From: Aquimarina sp. AU474
GTDB taxonomy: Bacteria > Bacteroidota > Bacteroidia > Flavobacteriales > Flavobacteriaceae
Reading direction: 5' to 3'
NCBI RefSeq assembly: GCF_900312815.1
Contig: NZ_OMPE01000005.1
Location: forward strand, 248,001-312,000
DNA length: 64,000 nt
Part shown: piece after piece, positions 18,494 to 28,957 of the stretch
Position numbering within the stretch: position 1 is the first letter of the stretch
Layout: every line of letters starts with the position of its first letter
The notes under the pieces: model-generated
Databases searched by the model: none
The model's input: only the letters and a program-made list of their open reading frames with translations
What the model was told of the DNA's origin: nothing
Translations under genes and position numbers: made by a program

Positions 18494-19117
18494 ATGAAGC
18501 AAACTCTACTTTTTAGTTTTGCATTATTATTCTTTTTTGGTTGCAATTCAGAAACTATACAAGATGCCGAATTACATAATTTGGTAACGTTGCTTGTTGG
18601 AGAGTTTTCTAATATTGAGCAATCAGAAAAGGATTCCAGTTTTAATCACCTTAAAATGGTGAATACAAGAATATGGAAAGACAAACCCGGATATTGGGTG
18701 TATTCTGAATTATTTAATGCAAAAAACAATGATGCTATTTATGGGCAGCGAATTTTAAATTATGAAAGAGTAGATTCTTCAACTTTTACAAGTACGGCAT
18801 ATATAATTTCTAATGCCAAAGATTATCGAATGGGGTGGAAAAACAAGCGTATTTTTGACAAATTAACCATCGATAGTTTAACAGTACGTGATGGTTGTCA
18901 AGTATATTTTACAAAAAGCACATCAACTATATATTCTGGAAAAACTCGCAAAGGATCATGCTCAAGCAGTATTGATTATGTCGAATATATTATCTCAGAT
19001 TTTGTAATTAGTAGAGATAAAATATCCCTTTGGAACAGAGGATATAGTGCAAAAGGGAAACAAGTATGGGGAAAAATCAAAGGTCCTCATAAATACAAAA
19101 GAACATCAAAAAAGTAA
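18494..19117 (+). CDS. CpcT/CpeT-like lipoprotein
   Basis: This is a 207-residue protein with a lipoprotein signal (LFFFGC, Cys17). The mature part resembles the CpcT/CpeT chromophore-lyase fold: LVTLLVGEFSN, GYWVYSEL, YGQRILNYE, MGWKNK and the C-terminal VWGKIKGPHKYKR match the usual order of conserved segments. In cyanobacteria the family attaches bilins to phycobiliproteins. No such proteins are expected here, so the function is open. It ends seven bases from the converging rrf2-family gene, with no terminator between them. Confidence 0.75.
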   Translation: MKQTLLFSFALLFFFGCNSETIQDAELHNLVTLLVGEFSNIEQSEKDSSFNHLKMVNTRIWKDKPGYWVYSELFNAKNNDAIYGQRILNYERVDSSTFTSTAYIISNAKDYRMGWKNKRIFDKLTIDSLTVRDGCQVYFTKSTSTIYSGKTRKGSCSSSIDYVEYIISDFVISRDKISLWNRGYSAKGKQVWGKIKGPHKYKRTSKK

Positions 19118-19124
19118 TTATAAT

Positions 19125-19535
19125 CTAGTTTGTATAATCAGCAAGAGTTTTATTCTCCAAAACTTTAAGTGTATTATCTCGAACCTCGATCATTAAACTA
19201 TGTACTGCACAGGTATCTTCATGCGGGCAATCATCACATTTTTCGTAAAAATTAAGACTTACGCAGGGTAACATTGCAATGGGCCCCTCTAAAACTCTTA
19301 TTATAGAAGCCATAATAATATCTTTAGGTTCTCTAATAAGATAATACCCTCCTCCTTTTCCTTTTTTAGATCCTAAGAAGCCATTTTTTCGCAAAGTCAA
19401 CAATATACTTTCCAGGAATTTTTGAGAAATATTTTCATGGGTTGCAATCTCAGAGATTTGAACAGGATGATCACATTTCTTTCTAGCAATATAGGTAAGA
19501 GCCTTTAATCCATACTTGGTTTTCTTTGAAAGCAT
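19125..19535 (-). CDS. Rrf2-family transcriptional regulator with four-cysteine cluster
   Basis: This 136-residue regulator has the Rrf2 winged-helix domain (1-80, including YGLKALTYIA, ISQKFLESIL and KGKGGGYYL). After it come Cys91, Cys100, Cys103 and Cys109, spaced C-x8-C-x2-C-x5-C. The spacing differs from IscR, but an iron-sulfur cluster or other redox sensing is plausible. The gene begins seven bases after the end of ctlX, as the last member of a ddaH-ctlX-rrf2 set, so it may control these arginine-related genes or other targets. Confidence 0.85.
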   Translation of the reverse strand: MLSKKTKYGLKALTYIARKKCDHPVQISEIATHENISQKFLESILLTLRKNGFLGSKKGKGGGYYLIREPKDIIMASIIRVLEGPIAMLPCVSLNFYEKCDDCPHEDTCAVHSLMIEVRDNTLKVLENKTLADYTN

Positions 19536-19542
19536 AATTAAC

Positions 19543-20475
19543 TTATTTGGCAGGAAGAAAAACTTCGGCCATCATACATCTAGCACTTCCTCCTCCTAAT
19601 GTTTCAATAGTATTGAGATCACTATGGAGAATTGCGCAATGATTTTCGATTTTCTGTATTTGGGCTTTAGTCAAACTTTTATAAGCTGCCGATGACATTA
19701 CAAGATAACGCTTATCTCCCGAACCTGCAACTTGTAACATATTACCAGCAAAACTATTCACCTGATCTTCGGTTATGTATATAACTTCTTTACCGTCATT
19801 CCTTAAATGATTCACTAAACTTTTACGTTCTTTTTTATCATCAATACAATCTAAGCAAACTACAGCAAATGTTTCTCCTACACCCATCATTACGTTTGTA
19901 TGATATATAGGAAGTCTTTTACCTTCTACTGTTTGATACGCGGTAAATACAACTGGCGAATATTCAAAATCTTCGCAAAACTCGATTAACAATGTTTCTT
20001 CGGCTCTAGGAGAAAGAGCACAATATGCCTTTCGGTTTATTCTATCGAGCACTAAGCTTCCTGTACCTTCAAGAAAAACCTCTTCATCTTCAGCTTCAGT
20101 ATAATCTATGATGTTTTTTATTTCAAAACCAGATGCTTCTATTGTGTCCAACACTTCAGGTCTTCGTTCTCTTCTTCTATTAACTGCAAACATTGGGTAT
20201 AATCCTACATCTCCATTTTCATGAAAAGAAACCCAATTGTTTGGAAAAATAGAATCCGGAGTATCATTATTGGGATCATCATTAATAACAATCACATGTA
20301 CACCAACATCTTTTAAGGCTTGAACGAAGCCATCAAATTCTTGCTGTGCTTTTATATTTGCTTTCTGCGCATCTATTCCTGCATCATCCTGATAATAATT
20401 ATTTACAGCGGTTTGTTCATTCATCCTAAACTGAACAGGACGAATCATTACAATAGTATTTGTTATTTGTTTCAT
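19543..20475 (-). CDS. ctlX: Amidinotransferase-fold hydrolase, CtlX type (citrulline/arginine-related)
   Basis: This is a guanidino-modifying enzyme of the pentein fold, 310 residues from the ATG at 20475. Visible features are the IFPNNWVSFH segment, EGTGSLVLDR, a histidine in YHTNVMMG and the nucleophile Cys300 in GGGSARCM near the C-terminus. Bacterial relatives are annotated as citrulline-utilisation hydrolase CtlX, taken to release ornithine from citrulline. The exact substrate is inferred, not shown. The frame extends to 20538, but that longer start would overlap the ddaH stop and adds residues unlike the family. It sits between ddaH and an rrf2-family gene. Confidence 0.8.
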   Translation of the reverse strand: MKQITNTIVMIRPVQFRMNEQTAVNNYYQDDAGIDAQKANIKAQQEFDGFVQALKDVGVHVIVINDDPNNDTPDSIFPNNWVSFHENGDVGLYPMFAVNRRRERRPEVLDTIEASGFEIKNIIDYTEAEDEEVFLEGTGSLVLDRINRKAYCALSPRAEETLLIEFCEDFEYSPVVFTAYQTVEGKRLPIYHTNVMMGVGETFAVVCLDCIDDKKERKSLVNHLRNDGKEVIYITEDQVNSFAGNMLQVAGSGDKRYLVMSSAAYKSLTKAQIQKIENHCAILHSDLNTIETLGGGSARCMMAEVFLPAK

Positions 20476-20507
20476 GTGTTTTGCTGTCTTCTTTGTATAC
20501 TTAACAA

Positions 20508-21422
20508 TTAATCTCTTATTAATGGCATAGTAGAACACCTTAATAAACCTTCTTGCTTCGCAATTTCTGCATAAGGAACCTCTTCTACCGTTATATTACC
20601 TTTCTGAAGCCATGTATTTAATCTAGTAAAATTTCTTTCAGAAATAACAATATCCTCTGCTATCGAAAAGATATTAGAGTTCATATTATACATTTCATTT
20701 TTATCAATATGAAAAAGGTTATCATGACCAAAAAAATCAACTAGATACTCGTAATCCAAAGGGTCTCTAAACCCATCTTTATGAATAATAGCCTTATTTT
20801 TCCCTACTGGTTGGAAACAACAATCCAAATGCAAAGCATTATCTCTAGGATCCTTCATGGATTTATTTAAATCAAATTCCTTAACTTTTTTATTAGGAAA
20901 GAGGGATTTAATATAATTTACTCCTTTCATATTAGTTCGAGCCACTATACAATCTGAATAGTCATCCCCCTTATATGTACCAATAAAAATATGATCGTTA
21001 TGTATCATGATATCTCCTCCTTCGAAATGAATATCTTCAGAAGGAGCTTTGTATACTTGTTTTGGATCTATCTCATCAATTACATATTGAATTGCCTTTA
21101 TTTCTTTTTCTCGATCAGGAAGTATGTTCGATTTTATAAACTTATCTTCTATAACCAAAGCAATATCTCTAGCAAAAATTTGATTATAATTTTCAATAAT
21201 TTGCGGTCTATATACTTTTACATCATATTTTTTAAAAACTTTCGCTACCATCTCCATTTCGGCAGTCATATCTTTTTCTTTGGGATAAGTACCCGCTTTG
21301 ATATGTTCAATCGATTTAGGGTCATATGCATCTTCTATTTGCGGAACCGGGCCATTACTAACCGATGTTCCCAAAACCACAGCTCTAAGCCTTGATGTTT
21401 CGTTCTGTATGTTTAAATTCAA
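20508..21422 (-). CDS. Dimethylarginine dimethylaminohydrolase/arginine deiminase-like enzyme, TTG start
   Basis: This 304-residue pentein-fold hydrolase shows FARD (in NQIFARDIALV), FEGGDIM, HLDCCFQPVG with the catalytic histidine, and the nucleophile Cys296 in LLRCSTMPL at the C-terminus. Such enzymes convert dimethylarginine or arginine to citrulline, the likely feed for the CtlX-type enzyme downstream. The start is TTG at 21422, giving MNLNIQNETSRL. The frame closes 15 bases upstream without an ATG, and the next internal ATG would cut into the fold. A full -7 match lies 50 bases upstream. Confidence 0.8.
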   Translation of the reverse strand: MNLNIQNETSRLRAVVLGTSVSNGPVPQIEDAYDPKSIEHIKAGTYPKEKDMTAEMEMVAKVFKKYDVKVYRPQIIENYNQIFARDIALVIEDKFIKSNILPDREKEIKAIQYVIDEIDPKQVYKAPSEDIHFEGGDIMIHNDHIFIGTYKGDDYSDCIVARTNMKGVNYIKSLFPNKKVKEFDLNKSMKDPRDNALHLDCCFQPVGKNKAIIHKDGFRDPLDYEYLVDFFGHDNLFHIDKNEMYNMNSNIFSIAEDIVISERNFTRLNTWLQKGNITVEEVPYAEIAKQEGLLRCSTMPLIRD

Positions 21423-21471
21423 AAAAAAGAGTTTTTAAGTGTAATCTATATTGTTAGTTTGAGTAGTTACG

Positions 21472-21479
21472 CAAATATA
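21472..21479 (-). promoter_or_regulatory. Candidate -7 element for the ddaH-ctlX-rrf2 set
   Basis: The minus strand reads TATATTTG, a full TAnnTTTG match 50 bases before the TTG start. No -33 TTTG is seen at 19-21 bases. Confidence 0.35.
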
Positions 21480-21583
21480 TGAAGAGACAATATATGATAA
21501 CCATTTTATCGAAAAAAAAGATACTCAAATTGCAAAATTCATCAATAAATGGATTTTTAGGTCTTTTATTTTAAATCATTTAT

Positions 21584-21618
21584 AAAAAAGGGCGAAGAAT
21601 TAATTCTTCGCCCTTTTC
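21584..21618 (-). terminator. gltA terminator
   Basis: A 15-base perfect inverted repeat (21586-21600 and 21603-21617, core GGGCGAAGAAT) is followed on the minus strand by a T tract, 23 bases after the gltA stop. Confidence 0.9.
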
Positions 21619-21640
21619 ATCTTTTATATTTTGAGTCCTA

Positions 21641-22927
21641 TTATCTCTCGGAGATAGATTTAAAGGCTCTATAATTTTCACCAATATAAATTTGTCTTGG
21701 TCTACCGATAGGTTCTTTACGAAGACGCATTTCTCTCCATTGAGCAATCCATCCTGGTAATCTTCCTAAAGCAAACATAACTGTAAACATCTCGGTAGGT
21801 ATCCCTAATGCTCTGTATATAATACCTGAGTAAAAGTCAACATTAGGATATAATTTTCTTTTTACAAAATATTCATCCTTAAGGGCCACCTCTGCCAATC
21901 CTTTTGCTATATCAAGAACAGGGTCTTCTATACCTAAACTTCCTAATACTTCTTCGGCAGATTTCTTTATAATCTTTGCTCTTGGGTCAAAATTCTTATA
22001 TACTCTATGTCCAAATCCCATTAAACGGAAAGGGTCATTTTTATCTTTGGCTTTAGCAATATATTTTGCGGTATCTCCTCCATCGGCTTTAATTGCTTCA
22101 AGCATTTCTATAACTGCTTGATTTGCTCCACCATGAAGAGGACCCCATAACGCCGATATCCCAGCAGATAGAGAAGCAAATAATCCTGCATGAGAAGAAC
22201 CAACGATTCTTACTGTTGAAGTAGAACAATTTTGCTCGTGATCTGCATGAAGTATTAATAATTTATCTAAAGCATCGTTCACTATTTTGTCTGCCACATA
22301 TGATTGATTTGGTCTTGCAAACATCATTTTATGTAAATTCTCTACATAACCTAAAGAGTTATCTCCATAATCTAAAGGAAGACTTTTTCTTTTCCTCATG
22401 GTCCAAGCAGCAAGCACAGGAAACTTTGCTAATATTTTTACAATAGCACCGTACATTTCTTCTTCAGAATCTACATCAACAGATCCAGGGTTAAAAGCAA
22501 TCAAGGCACTTGTTAAGGACGATAATACTCCCATTGGGTGCGCGCTTTTAGGAAAGCCATCAAGAATTTTCTTCATGTCCTCATCTACATGAGATTCTTC
22601 CTTAATATCTTTATCAAATTTTTCAAGCTGCTCAGCCGTTGGTAATTCTCCAAAAATCAACAAATAACAAACCTCTAAAAAGTCTGCCTTCTCAGCGAGT
22701 TCTTCGATTGAATATCCTCGGTATCTTAAAATTCCTTTCTCTCCATCTAAAAAAGTGATAGCACTCTCACAACTTCCGGTATTTTTATACCCCGGATCTA
22801 TAGTGGTAACACCACCAGTACTTCCTCTAAGCGCTTTAATATCAATTCCAAATTCATTCTCTGTTCCTTCTATAATAGGAAACTCATATTTATTACCGTC
22901 GATTTCTAACGTAGCTATTTTTGACAT
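21641..22927 (-). CDS. gltA: Citrate synthase
   Basis: Citrate synthase condenses acetyl-CoA and oxaloacetate in the first TCA-cycle step. The 428 residues follow the large Gram-negative type, with an N-terminal beta domain. Active-site histidines are seen in HADHEQN (227-233), WGPLHGG (His265) and FGHRVYK (His307), and the catalytic Asp in NVDFYSG near 364. It stands as a single gene between two terminators, with ddaH downstream and eno upstream on the same strand. Confidence 0.97.
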   Translation of the reverse strand: MSKIATLEIDGNKYEFPIIEGTENEFGIDIKALRGSTGGVTTIDPGYKNTGSCESAITFLDGEKGILRYRGYSIEELAEKADFLEVCYLLIFGELPTAEQLEKFDKDIKEESHVDEDMKKILDGFPKSAHPMGVLSSLTSALIAFNPGSVDVDSEEEMYGAIVKILAKFPVLAAWTMRKRKSLPLDYGDNSLGYVENLHKMMFARPNQSYVADKIVNDALDKLLILHADHEQNCSTSTVRIVGSSHAGLFASLSAGISALWGPLHGGANQAVIEMLEAIKADGGDTAKYIAKAKDKNDPFRLMGFGHRVYKNFDPRAKIIKKSAEEVLGSLGIEDPVLDIAKGLAEVALKDEYFVKRKLYPNVDFYSGIIYRALGIPTEMFTVMFALGRLPGWIAQWREMRLRKEPIGRPRQIYIGENYRAFKSISER

Positions 22928-23046
22928 ATGATTATTTACAATTTTGCTGTTAATGTAAGGGACGCTAAATTACGAAATATAGCGTTAATATGTTATTAAT
23001 CGTTGCATCATTTTTAGCCTTACAAAGCATTTTATAAATTATTCAT

Positions 23047-23082
23047 AAAAAAAAGAGGCTATCTTTCCAAATAGCCTCTTTT
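23047..23082 (-). terminator. eno terminator
   Basis: Twelve-base arms (AAAAGAGGCTAT, 23051-23062; ATAGCCTCTTTT, 23071-23082) around an eight-base loop lead on the minus strand into a T tract, 20 bases after the eno stop. Confidence 0.9.
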
Positions 23083-23101
23083 AATGTAATTTATTTTGCT
23101 T

Positions 23102-24460
<1,359 letters not shown>

Positions 24461-24575
24461 TCAAAAAGTCCTAATTTATCGTGAAAACCGCAATATATCT
24501 ACTAAGTTATCAACTATAACGTTATAGATTAATAGATTATAAAAATGTGATTTCTAACTCTACGTATTAAAAATT

Positions 24576-25691
24576 TTATGCCGGTTGTTTTGCATCCTTG
24601 ATATTTGCAATAAACTGATCAAATAGATATGTAGAATCGTTTGGACCAGGACTCGCTTCGGGATGATATTGAACCGAAAAGCAATTTTTGTTTTTCAATT
24701 TTATTCCGGCTACCGTATCGTCATTTAAATGTAAATGAGTGATCTCAATATCCGGATGTTTTTCAGTCTCTTCTTTATGAATTGCAAAACCATGGTTTTG
24801 AGAAGTAATTTCACCACTACCAGTAATCATGTTCTTTACCGGATGGTTAATTCCTCTATGCCCATTATGCATTTTATATGTACTAATACCATTTGCCAAA
24901 GCTATAACCTGATGCCCCAAACAAATACCAAATAATGGTAAATCCTGAGCTATTATCTCCTTAGCTGTTGCAATAGCCTGCGTTAAAGGTTCTGGATCAC
25001 CAGGTCCATTAGATAAGAAATACCCATCTGGTCCCCATTCACTCATTTCTGCAAATGTTGTATCATAAGGGAACACTTTAATATATGCATCTCTTTTAGC
25101 AAAGTTGCGAAGGATATTTTTCTTTATACCAATATCCAATGCAGATATCTTATACGTTGCATTAGGATCGCCAAAAAAGTAAGGTTCTTTAGTAGATACT
25201 TTTGACGCCAATTCTAAACCATTCATATCTGGCACATCAGATAACTGTTTTTTGAGCTTATCGATATCATCTATTTCTGTAGAGATTACAGCATTCATCG
25301 CTCCATTATCTCTAATATAACTCACCAAAGCTCTGGTATCTACATCAGAAATAGCTAAAAGATTATGCTTTTCTAAGAAGTCTTGTAGTGAACCATCGGC
25401 TTTAACCCTAGAGTATTCATAACTGAAATTTTTTACGATAAGACCAGAAATTTTAATAGAATCTGATTCTATTTCTTCATCATTGGTTCCATAATTACCG
25501 ATGTGTGCATTAGTAGCAACCATCAATTGCCCATAATATGAAGGATCTGTAAAAATCTCTTGATACCCGGTCATACCCGTATTAAAACATACTTCACCAA
25601 ATGCATTACCTTCTCTTCCTACAGCTTTACCGTGAAAGATTGTACCATCTGCCAACAAAAGAATTGCTTTTTTTCGCGCTTGATATTTCAT
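24576..25691 (-). CDS. carA: Carbamoyl-phosphate synthase small subunit
   Basis: CarA is the glutaminase subunit that feeds ammonia to CarB for carbamoyl phosphate, used in pyrimidine and arginine synthesis. The 371 residues include the N-terminal CPSase domain (FNTGMTGYQEI, TDPSY) and the class I amidotransferase domain with nucleophile Cys257 in GICLGHQ, plus His343 and Glu345 in YHPEASPGP. The partner carB is not adjacent and must lie elsewhere. The gene follows rplQ on the same strand but is separated from it by a terminator. Confidence 0.96.
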   Translation of the reverse strand: MKYQARKKAILLLADGTIFHGKAVGREGNAFGEVCFNTGMTGYQEIFTDPSYYGQLMVATNAHIGNYGTNDEEIESDSIKISGLIVKNFSYEYSRVKADGSLQDFLEKHNLLAISDVDTRALVSYIRDNGAMNAVISTEIDDIDKLKKQLSDVPDMNGLELASKVSTKEPYFFGDPNATYKISALDIGIKKNILRNFAKRDAYIKVFPYDTTFAEMSEWGPDGYFLSNGPGDPEPLTQAIATAKEIIAQDLPLFGICLGHQVIALANGISTYKMHNGHRGINHPVKNMITGSGEITSQNHGFAIHKEETEKHPDIEITHLHLNDDTVAGIKLKNKNCFSVQYHPEASPGPNDSTYLFDQFIANIKDAKQPA

Positions 25692-25840
25692 TTATCTATA
25701 ATATAATTTTCAGTTTTTTATAAAGTCCCATTGATAACACATTTAATCAATGCATAACATCATGATCTCTTTATTTTTATATTTTAAAATGACATTTAAA
25801 CTTCTCTATAAAAGAAATAAATTTTGTCAAAATTATTCAA

Positions 25841-25874
25841 AAAAAAAGGATAAACGCCAAACGTTTATCCTTTT
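25841..25874 (-). terminator. Terminator of the ribosomal protein cluster
   Basis: Perfect 13-base arms (AAAAGGATAAACG, 25844-25856; CGTTTATCCTTTT, 25862-25874) with a five-base loop are followed on the minus strand by a T run, 28 bases after the rplQ stop. It closes the alpha-operon end of the cluster. Confidence 0.9.
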
Positions 25875-25902
25875 ATTATTATGTGTTATTCACACTCTTC
25901 AT

Positions 25903-26376
25903 TTATTCTTCTTCAGAATTAGTAGTTTCTGGTGCCGGTGCAACTGGTGCACTAGCTTTCTTTGTTCTACCTCTTCTAGTAGATTTCTTCTTAGCAGGTT
26001 TACCAGCATTATATAGCTCGTTATAATCTACCAATTCAATCATTGCCATATCAGCATTATCTCCTAGTCGATTACCAAGTTTAATAATTCTTGTATATCC
26101 ACCTGGTCTATCTCCTATCTTAGGAGCCACATCTCTAAATAATTCAGTAACTGCATACTTATTACGTAGCTTACTAAATACAATACGACGATTGTGCGTG
26201 GTATCTTCTTTAGACTTAGTTACTAACGGCTCTACAAATTGCTTAAGAGCTTTCGCTTTTGCAACTGTAGTATTGATTCTTTTGTGTTCGATCAATGAAC
26301 AAGCCATATTCGCAAGCATTGCTTTACGATGCGCTGTCTTTCTTCCTAAGTGATTTACTTTCTTTCCGTGTCTCAT
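25903..26376 (-). CDS. rplQ: 50S ribosomal protein L17
   Basis: L17 is a large-subunit protein near the exit tunnel. The conserved core ([42 protein letters not shown]) covers residues 1-120. A Lys/Arg- then Ala/Pro/Glu-rich tail extends it to 157 residues, longer than the 127 of E. coli, as is common in Bacteroidota. It is the last gene of the cluster, 60 bases after rpoA and before a strong terminator. Confidence 0.96.
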   Translation of the reverse strand: MRHGKKVNHLGRKTAHRKAMLANMACSLIEHKRINTTVAKAKALKQFVEPLVTKSKEDTTHNRRIVFSKLRNKYAVTELFRDVAPKIGDRPGGYTRIIKLGNRLGDNADMAMIELVDYNELYNAGKPAKKKSTRRGRTKKASAPVAPAPETTNSEEE

Positions 26377-26436
26377 GACATTTAATTTTAATCATCATCT
26401 TGCTGCAACCCATTTTGAGGAGCAAAATATGATGGA

Positions 26437-27429
26437 TTAGTCTTTATCTAATTTATATTTAGAAAGATCCATACCGAAGTTAAGTCCTTTAACATTTACC
26501 AATTCTTCAAGTTCTGTTAAAGATTTCTTACCGAAGTTACGGAACTTCATTAAATCATTTTTGTTATACGATACTAAGTCTCCTAAAGTATCAACTTCTG
26601 CTGCTTTCAAACAGTTTAATGCTCTAACAGAAAGATCCATATCGATCAATTTTGTTTTCAGCAACTGTCTCATGTGAAGAGATTCTTCATCATAAGTTTC
26701 TGTTTGTGCAATCTCATCAGCTTCTAATGTAATACGCTCATCAGAGAATAACATAAAGTGATGGATTAATATTTTTGCAGCTTCAGTTAATGCATCTTTT
26801 GGATGAATAGATCCATCAGTTACAATTTCGAATACTAGCTTTTCGTAATCAGTCTTTTGCTCTACACGATAGTTCTCGATACTATACTTTACATTTTTAA
26901 TAGGTGTGTAGATAGAATCTGTAAATATAGTTCCAATAGGAGCGTTAGCTTTCTTATTTTCTTCAGCAGGAACATAACCTCTACCTTTTTCAATGGTAAT
27001 TTCAAGATTAAGTGCTACTTTCTTATCCATATTACAGATCACTAAATCAGGGTTTAGCACTTGAAATCCAGAAATAAATTTCTGAAAATCACCTGCCGTT
27101 AATTGCTCCTGACCTGAAATAGAAATAGTAACAGATTCATTATCTATATCTTCAATCTGACGTTTAAAACGTACTTGCTTAAGATTTAGGATAATTTCTG
27201 TAACATCTTCTACTACTCCAGAAATAGTTGAGAATTCGTGATCTACACCTTCTATTCTAAGAGAAGTGATCGCGAATCCCTCTAAAGAAGACAGCAAAAC
27301 TCTTCGTAAAGCGTTACCAACTGTTAACCCATACCCTGGCTCTAATGGTCTAAATTCAAATTTACCATCGAACTCAGTAGAGTCGATCATGATAACTTTA
27401 TCGGGCTTCTGAAAATTTAATATTGCCAT
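26437..27429 (-). CDS. rpoA: RNA polymerase alpha subunit
   Basis: RpoA nucleates RNA polymerase assembly and contacts promoters and activators. The 330 residues show the N-terminal dimerisation domain ([18 protein letters not shown] near 31-48), an acidic linker and the C-terminal domain ([35 protein letters not shown]). It follows rpsD after 23 bases and precedes rplQ, the standard alpha-operon order. Confidence 0.97.
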   Translation of the reverse strand: MAILNFQKPDKVIMIDSTEFDGKFEFRPLEPGYGLTVGNALRRVLLSSLEGFAITSLRIEGVDHEFSTISGVVEDVTEIILNLKQVRFKRQIEDIDNESVTISISGQEQLTAGDFQKFISGFQVLNPDLVICNMDKKVALNLEITIEKGRGYVPAEENKKANAPIGTIFTDSIYTPIKNVKYSIENYRVEQKTDYEKLVFEIVTDGSIHPKDALTEAAKILIHHFMLFSDERITLEADEIAQTETYDEESLHMRQLLKTKLIDMDLSVRALNCLKAAEVDTLGDLVSYNKNDLMKFRNFGKKSLTELEELVNVKGLNFGMDLSKYKLDKD

Positions 27430-27452
27430 GTTATTGTTTCTTCTTTGAGTTA

Positions 27453-28058
27453 TTACTTAGAATATAATTCGACAATGAATTGTTCGTTAATGTTTTCCGG
27501 AATTTGAATCCTAGCCGGAACAGACACAAAAGTACCTTCTTTAGTGTCGTTATTAAAAGTAATCCATTCGTAAACCTTACTATTGTTACTTAATGAATTT
27601 TGAACTACTTCTAAAGATTTTGATTTTTCTCTTACTCCCACAACATCTCCAGCTCTTAATTGGTAAGAAGGAATGTTTACTTGTTGACCATTTACAGTAA
27701 TGTGTCTATGAGAAACTAATTGTCTAGCTCCTCTTCGAGAATTTGACAATCCCATTCTAAAAACAACATTATCTAAACGAGACTCACAAAGTTGAAGTAA
27801 AACCTCACCAGTAATACCTTGAGCACGCGTTGCTTTCTCAAACATATTACGAAACTGACGTTCTAATACTCCGTAAGTATATTTAGCTTTTTGCTTTTCC
27901 ATTAATTGGATAGCATATTCACTTTTCTTACCTCTACGTCTGTTGTTTCCATGTTGCCCAGGAGGGTAATTTCTTCTTTCGAATGATTTATCATCTCCGA
28001 AGATCGCTTCACCAAATTTACGAGCGATTTTAGTTTTTGGACCAGTATATCTTGCCAT
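27453..28058 (-). CDS. rpsD: 30S ribosomal protein S4 (zinc-independent form)
   Basis: S4 is a primary 16S rRNA binder that starts small-subunit assembly and represses its own operon in other bacteria. The 201-residue protein begins [17 protein letters not shown] without the four zinc-ligand cysteines of the C+ type. The S4 RNA-binding domain spans about 92-155 ([21 protein letters not shown]). A 130-base spacer with nested inverted repeats lies directly upstream, unlike the tight spacing elsewhere in the cluster, and is a candidate regulatory leader. Confidence 0.97.
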   Translation of the reverse strand: MARYTGPKTKIARKFGEAIFGDDKSFERRNYPPGQHGNNRRRGKKSEYAIQLMEKQKAKYTYGVLERQFRNMFEKATRAQGITGEVLLQLCESRLDNVVFRMGLSNSRRGARQLVSHRHITVNGQQVNIPSYQLRAGDVVGVREKSKSLEVVQNSLSNNSKVYEWITFNNDTKEGTFVSVPARIQIPENINEQFIVELYSK

Positions 28059-28076
28059 TATTAATAATTTAGTTAT

Positions 28077-28127
28077 TGAGGTGGTTATGAATTAAGGTCT
28101 CTTTCCTTCGACAACCAGTTTTCCTCA
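28077..28127 (-). promoter_or_regulatory. Structured leader before rpsD (candidate S4-binding site)
   Basis: On the minus strand three nested stems can form: TGAGG/CCTCA (28123-28127 with 28077-28081), GGTTGT/ATAACC (28111-28116 with 28083-28088, one wobble) and AAGG/CCTT (28105-28108 with 28094-28097). The block ends 18 bases before the rpsD start. S4 autoregulation is known in E. coli and Bacillus; its use here is inference. Confidence 0.5.
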
Positions 28128-28162
28128 TTTCGATTTACTTATTACAGTTATAATATAAAGAG

Positions 28163-28183
28163 ATCCCGAACAATGTTCGGGAT
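28163..28183 (-). promoter_or_regulatory. Perfect hairpin between rpsK and rpsD
   Basis: Arms ATCCCGAACA (28163-28172) and TGTTCGGGAT (28174-28183) pair perfectly, six bases after the rpsK stop. On the minus strand it is followed only by CTCTTTATATT, a weak T tract, so it may be a partial terminator, an attenuator or an RNA processing site. Confidence 0.6.
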
Positions 28184-28188
28184 AAAAA

Positions 28189-28572
28189 TTATACTCTACG
28201 TCTTTTTGGAGGACGACATCCATTATGCGGCATTGGTGTTACATCAATGATTTCTGACACCTCGATACCTGAATTATGGATAGAACGTATTGCAGATTCT
28301 CTACCATTACCTGGACCTTTTACGTAAACTTTTACTTTTTTAAGTCCAGCTTCGATAGCTACTTTTGCTGCATCCTCTGCTGCTAACTGAGCAGCGTAAG
28401 GAGTGTTCTTTTTGGATCCTCTAAATCCCATTTTACCAGCAGAAGACCAAGAAATTACGTCTCCTTTTTTATTGGTTAACGAAACAATAATATTGTTAAA
28501 AGAGGCAGTTACATGCGCTTCTCCAACTGATTCTACTATTACTTTACGTTTTTTTGAAGTTGACTTTGCCAT
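28189..28572 (-). CDS. rpsK: 30S ribosomal protein S11
   Basis: S11 lies on the small-subunit platform near the mRNA path. The 127 residues contain the conserved [37 protein letters not shown] and the C-terminal [15 protein letters not shown]. It follows rpsM by eight bases. A hairpin and a long spacer separate it from rpsD. Confidence 0.97.
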   Translation of the reverse strand: MAKSTSKKRKVIVESVGEAHVTASFNNIIVSLTNKKGDVISWSSAGKMGFRGSKKNTPYAAQLAAEDAAKVAIEAGLKKVKVYVKGPGNGRESAIRSIHNSGIEVSEIIDVTPMPHNGCRPPKRRRV

Positions 28573-28580
28573 ACTACTTA

Positions 28581-28955
28581 TTATTTAGTTGCTTTTTTCT
28601 TGTTTGCAACTGTTTTTCTTCTTCCTTTACGTGTTCTAGAATTATTCTTAGTACGTTGTCCTCTAAGTGGTAAACCAGCTCTGTGACGTATACCTCTATA
28701 ACATCCTATATCCATAAGACGTTTAATATTCAACTGAACTTCAGAACGCAATTCTCCCTCAATGGTATAGGCTCCAACAGCTTCACGAATTCGACCAATT
28801 TGATCATCATCCCAGTCAGAAACTTTAATGCTCTCATCTACTTTGGCAGCGTCTAAAATTTCTTTAGCTCTACTTCTACCAATTCCGAAGATATAGGTTA
28901 ATGCTATAACTCCTCGCTTTTGTTTAGGTATATCTACCCCTGCAATTCTTGCCAT
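28581..28955 (-). CDS. rpsM: 30S ribosomal protein S13
   Basis: S13 sits in the head of the small subunit and contacts L5 and P-site tRNA. The 124 residues start [14 protein letters not shown] and carry the helix-two-turn-helix segment [15 protein letters not shown] and the basic tail [14 protein letters not shown] followed by [12 protein letters not shown]. It lies two bases after rpmJ and eight before rpsK. Confidence 0.97.
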   Translation of the reverse strand: MARIAGVDIPKQKRGVIALTYIFGIGRSRAKEILDAAKVDESIKVSDWDDDQIGRIREAVGAYTIEGELRSEVQLNIKRLMDIGCYRGIRHRAGLPLRGQRTKNNSRTRKGRRKTVANKKKATK

Positions 28956-28957
28956 AA

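Noticed and set aside
20476..20538. Longer start of the CtlX-type enzyme
   Set aside because: The 21 extra residues would overlap the end of the preceding gene and are absent from the family.
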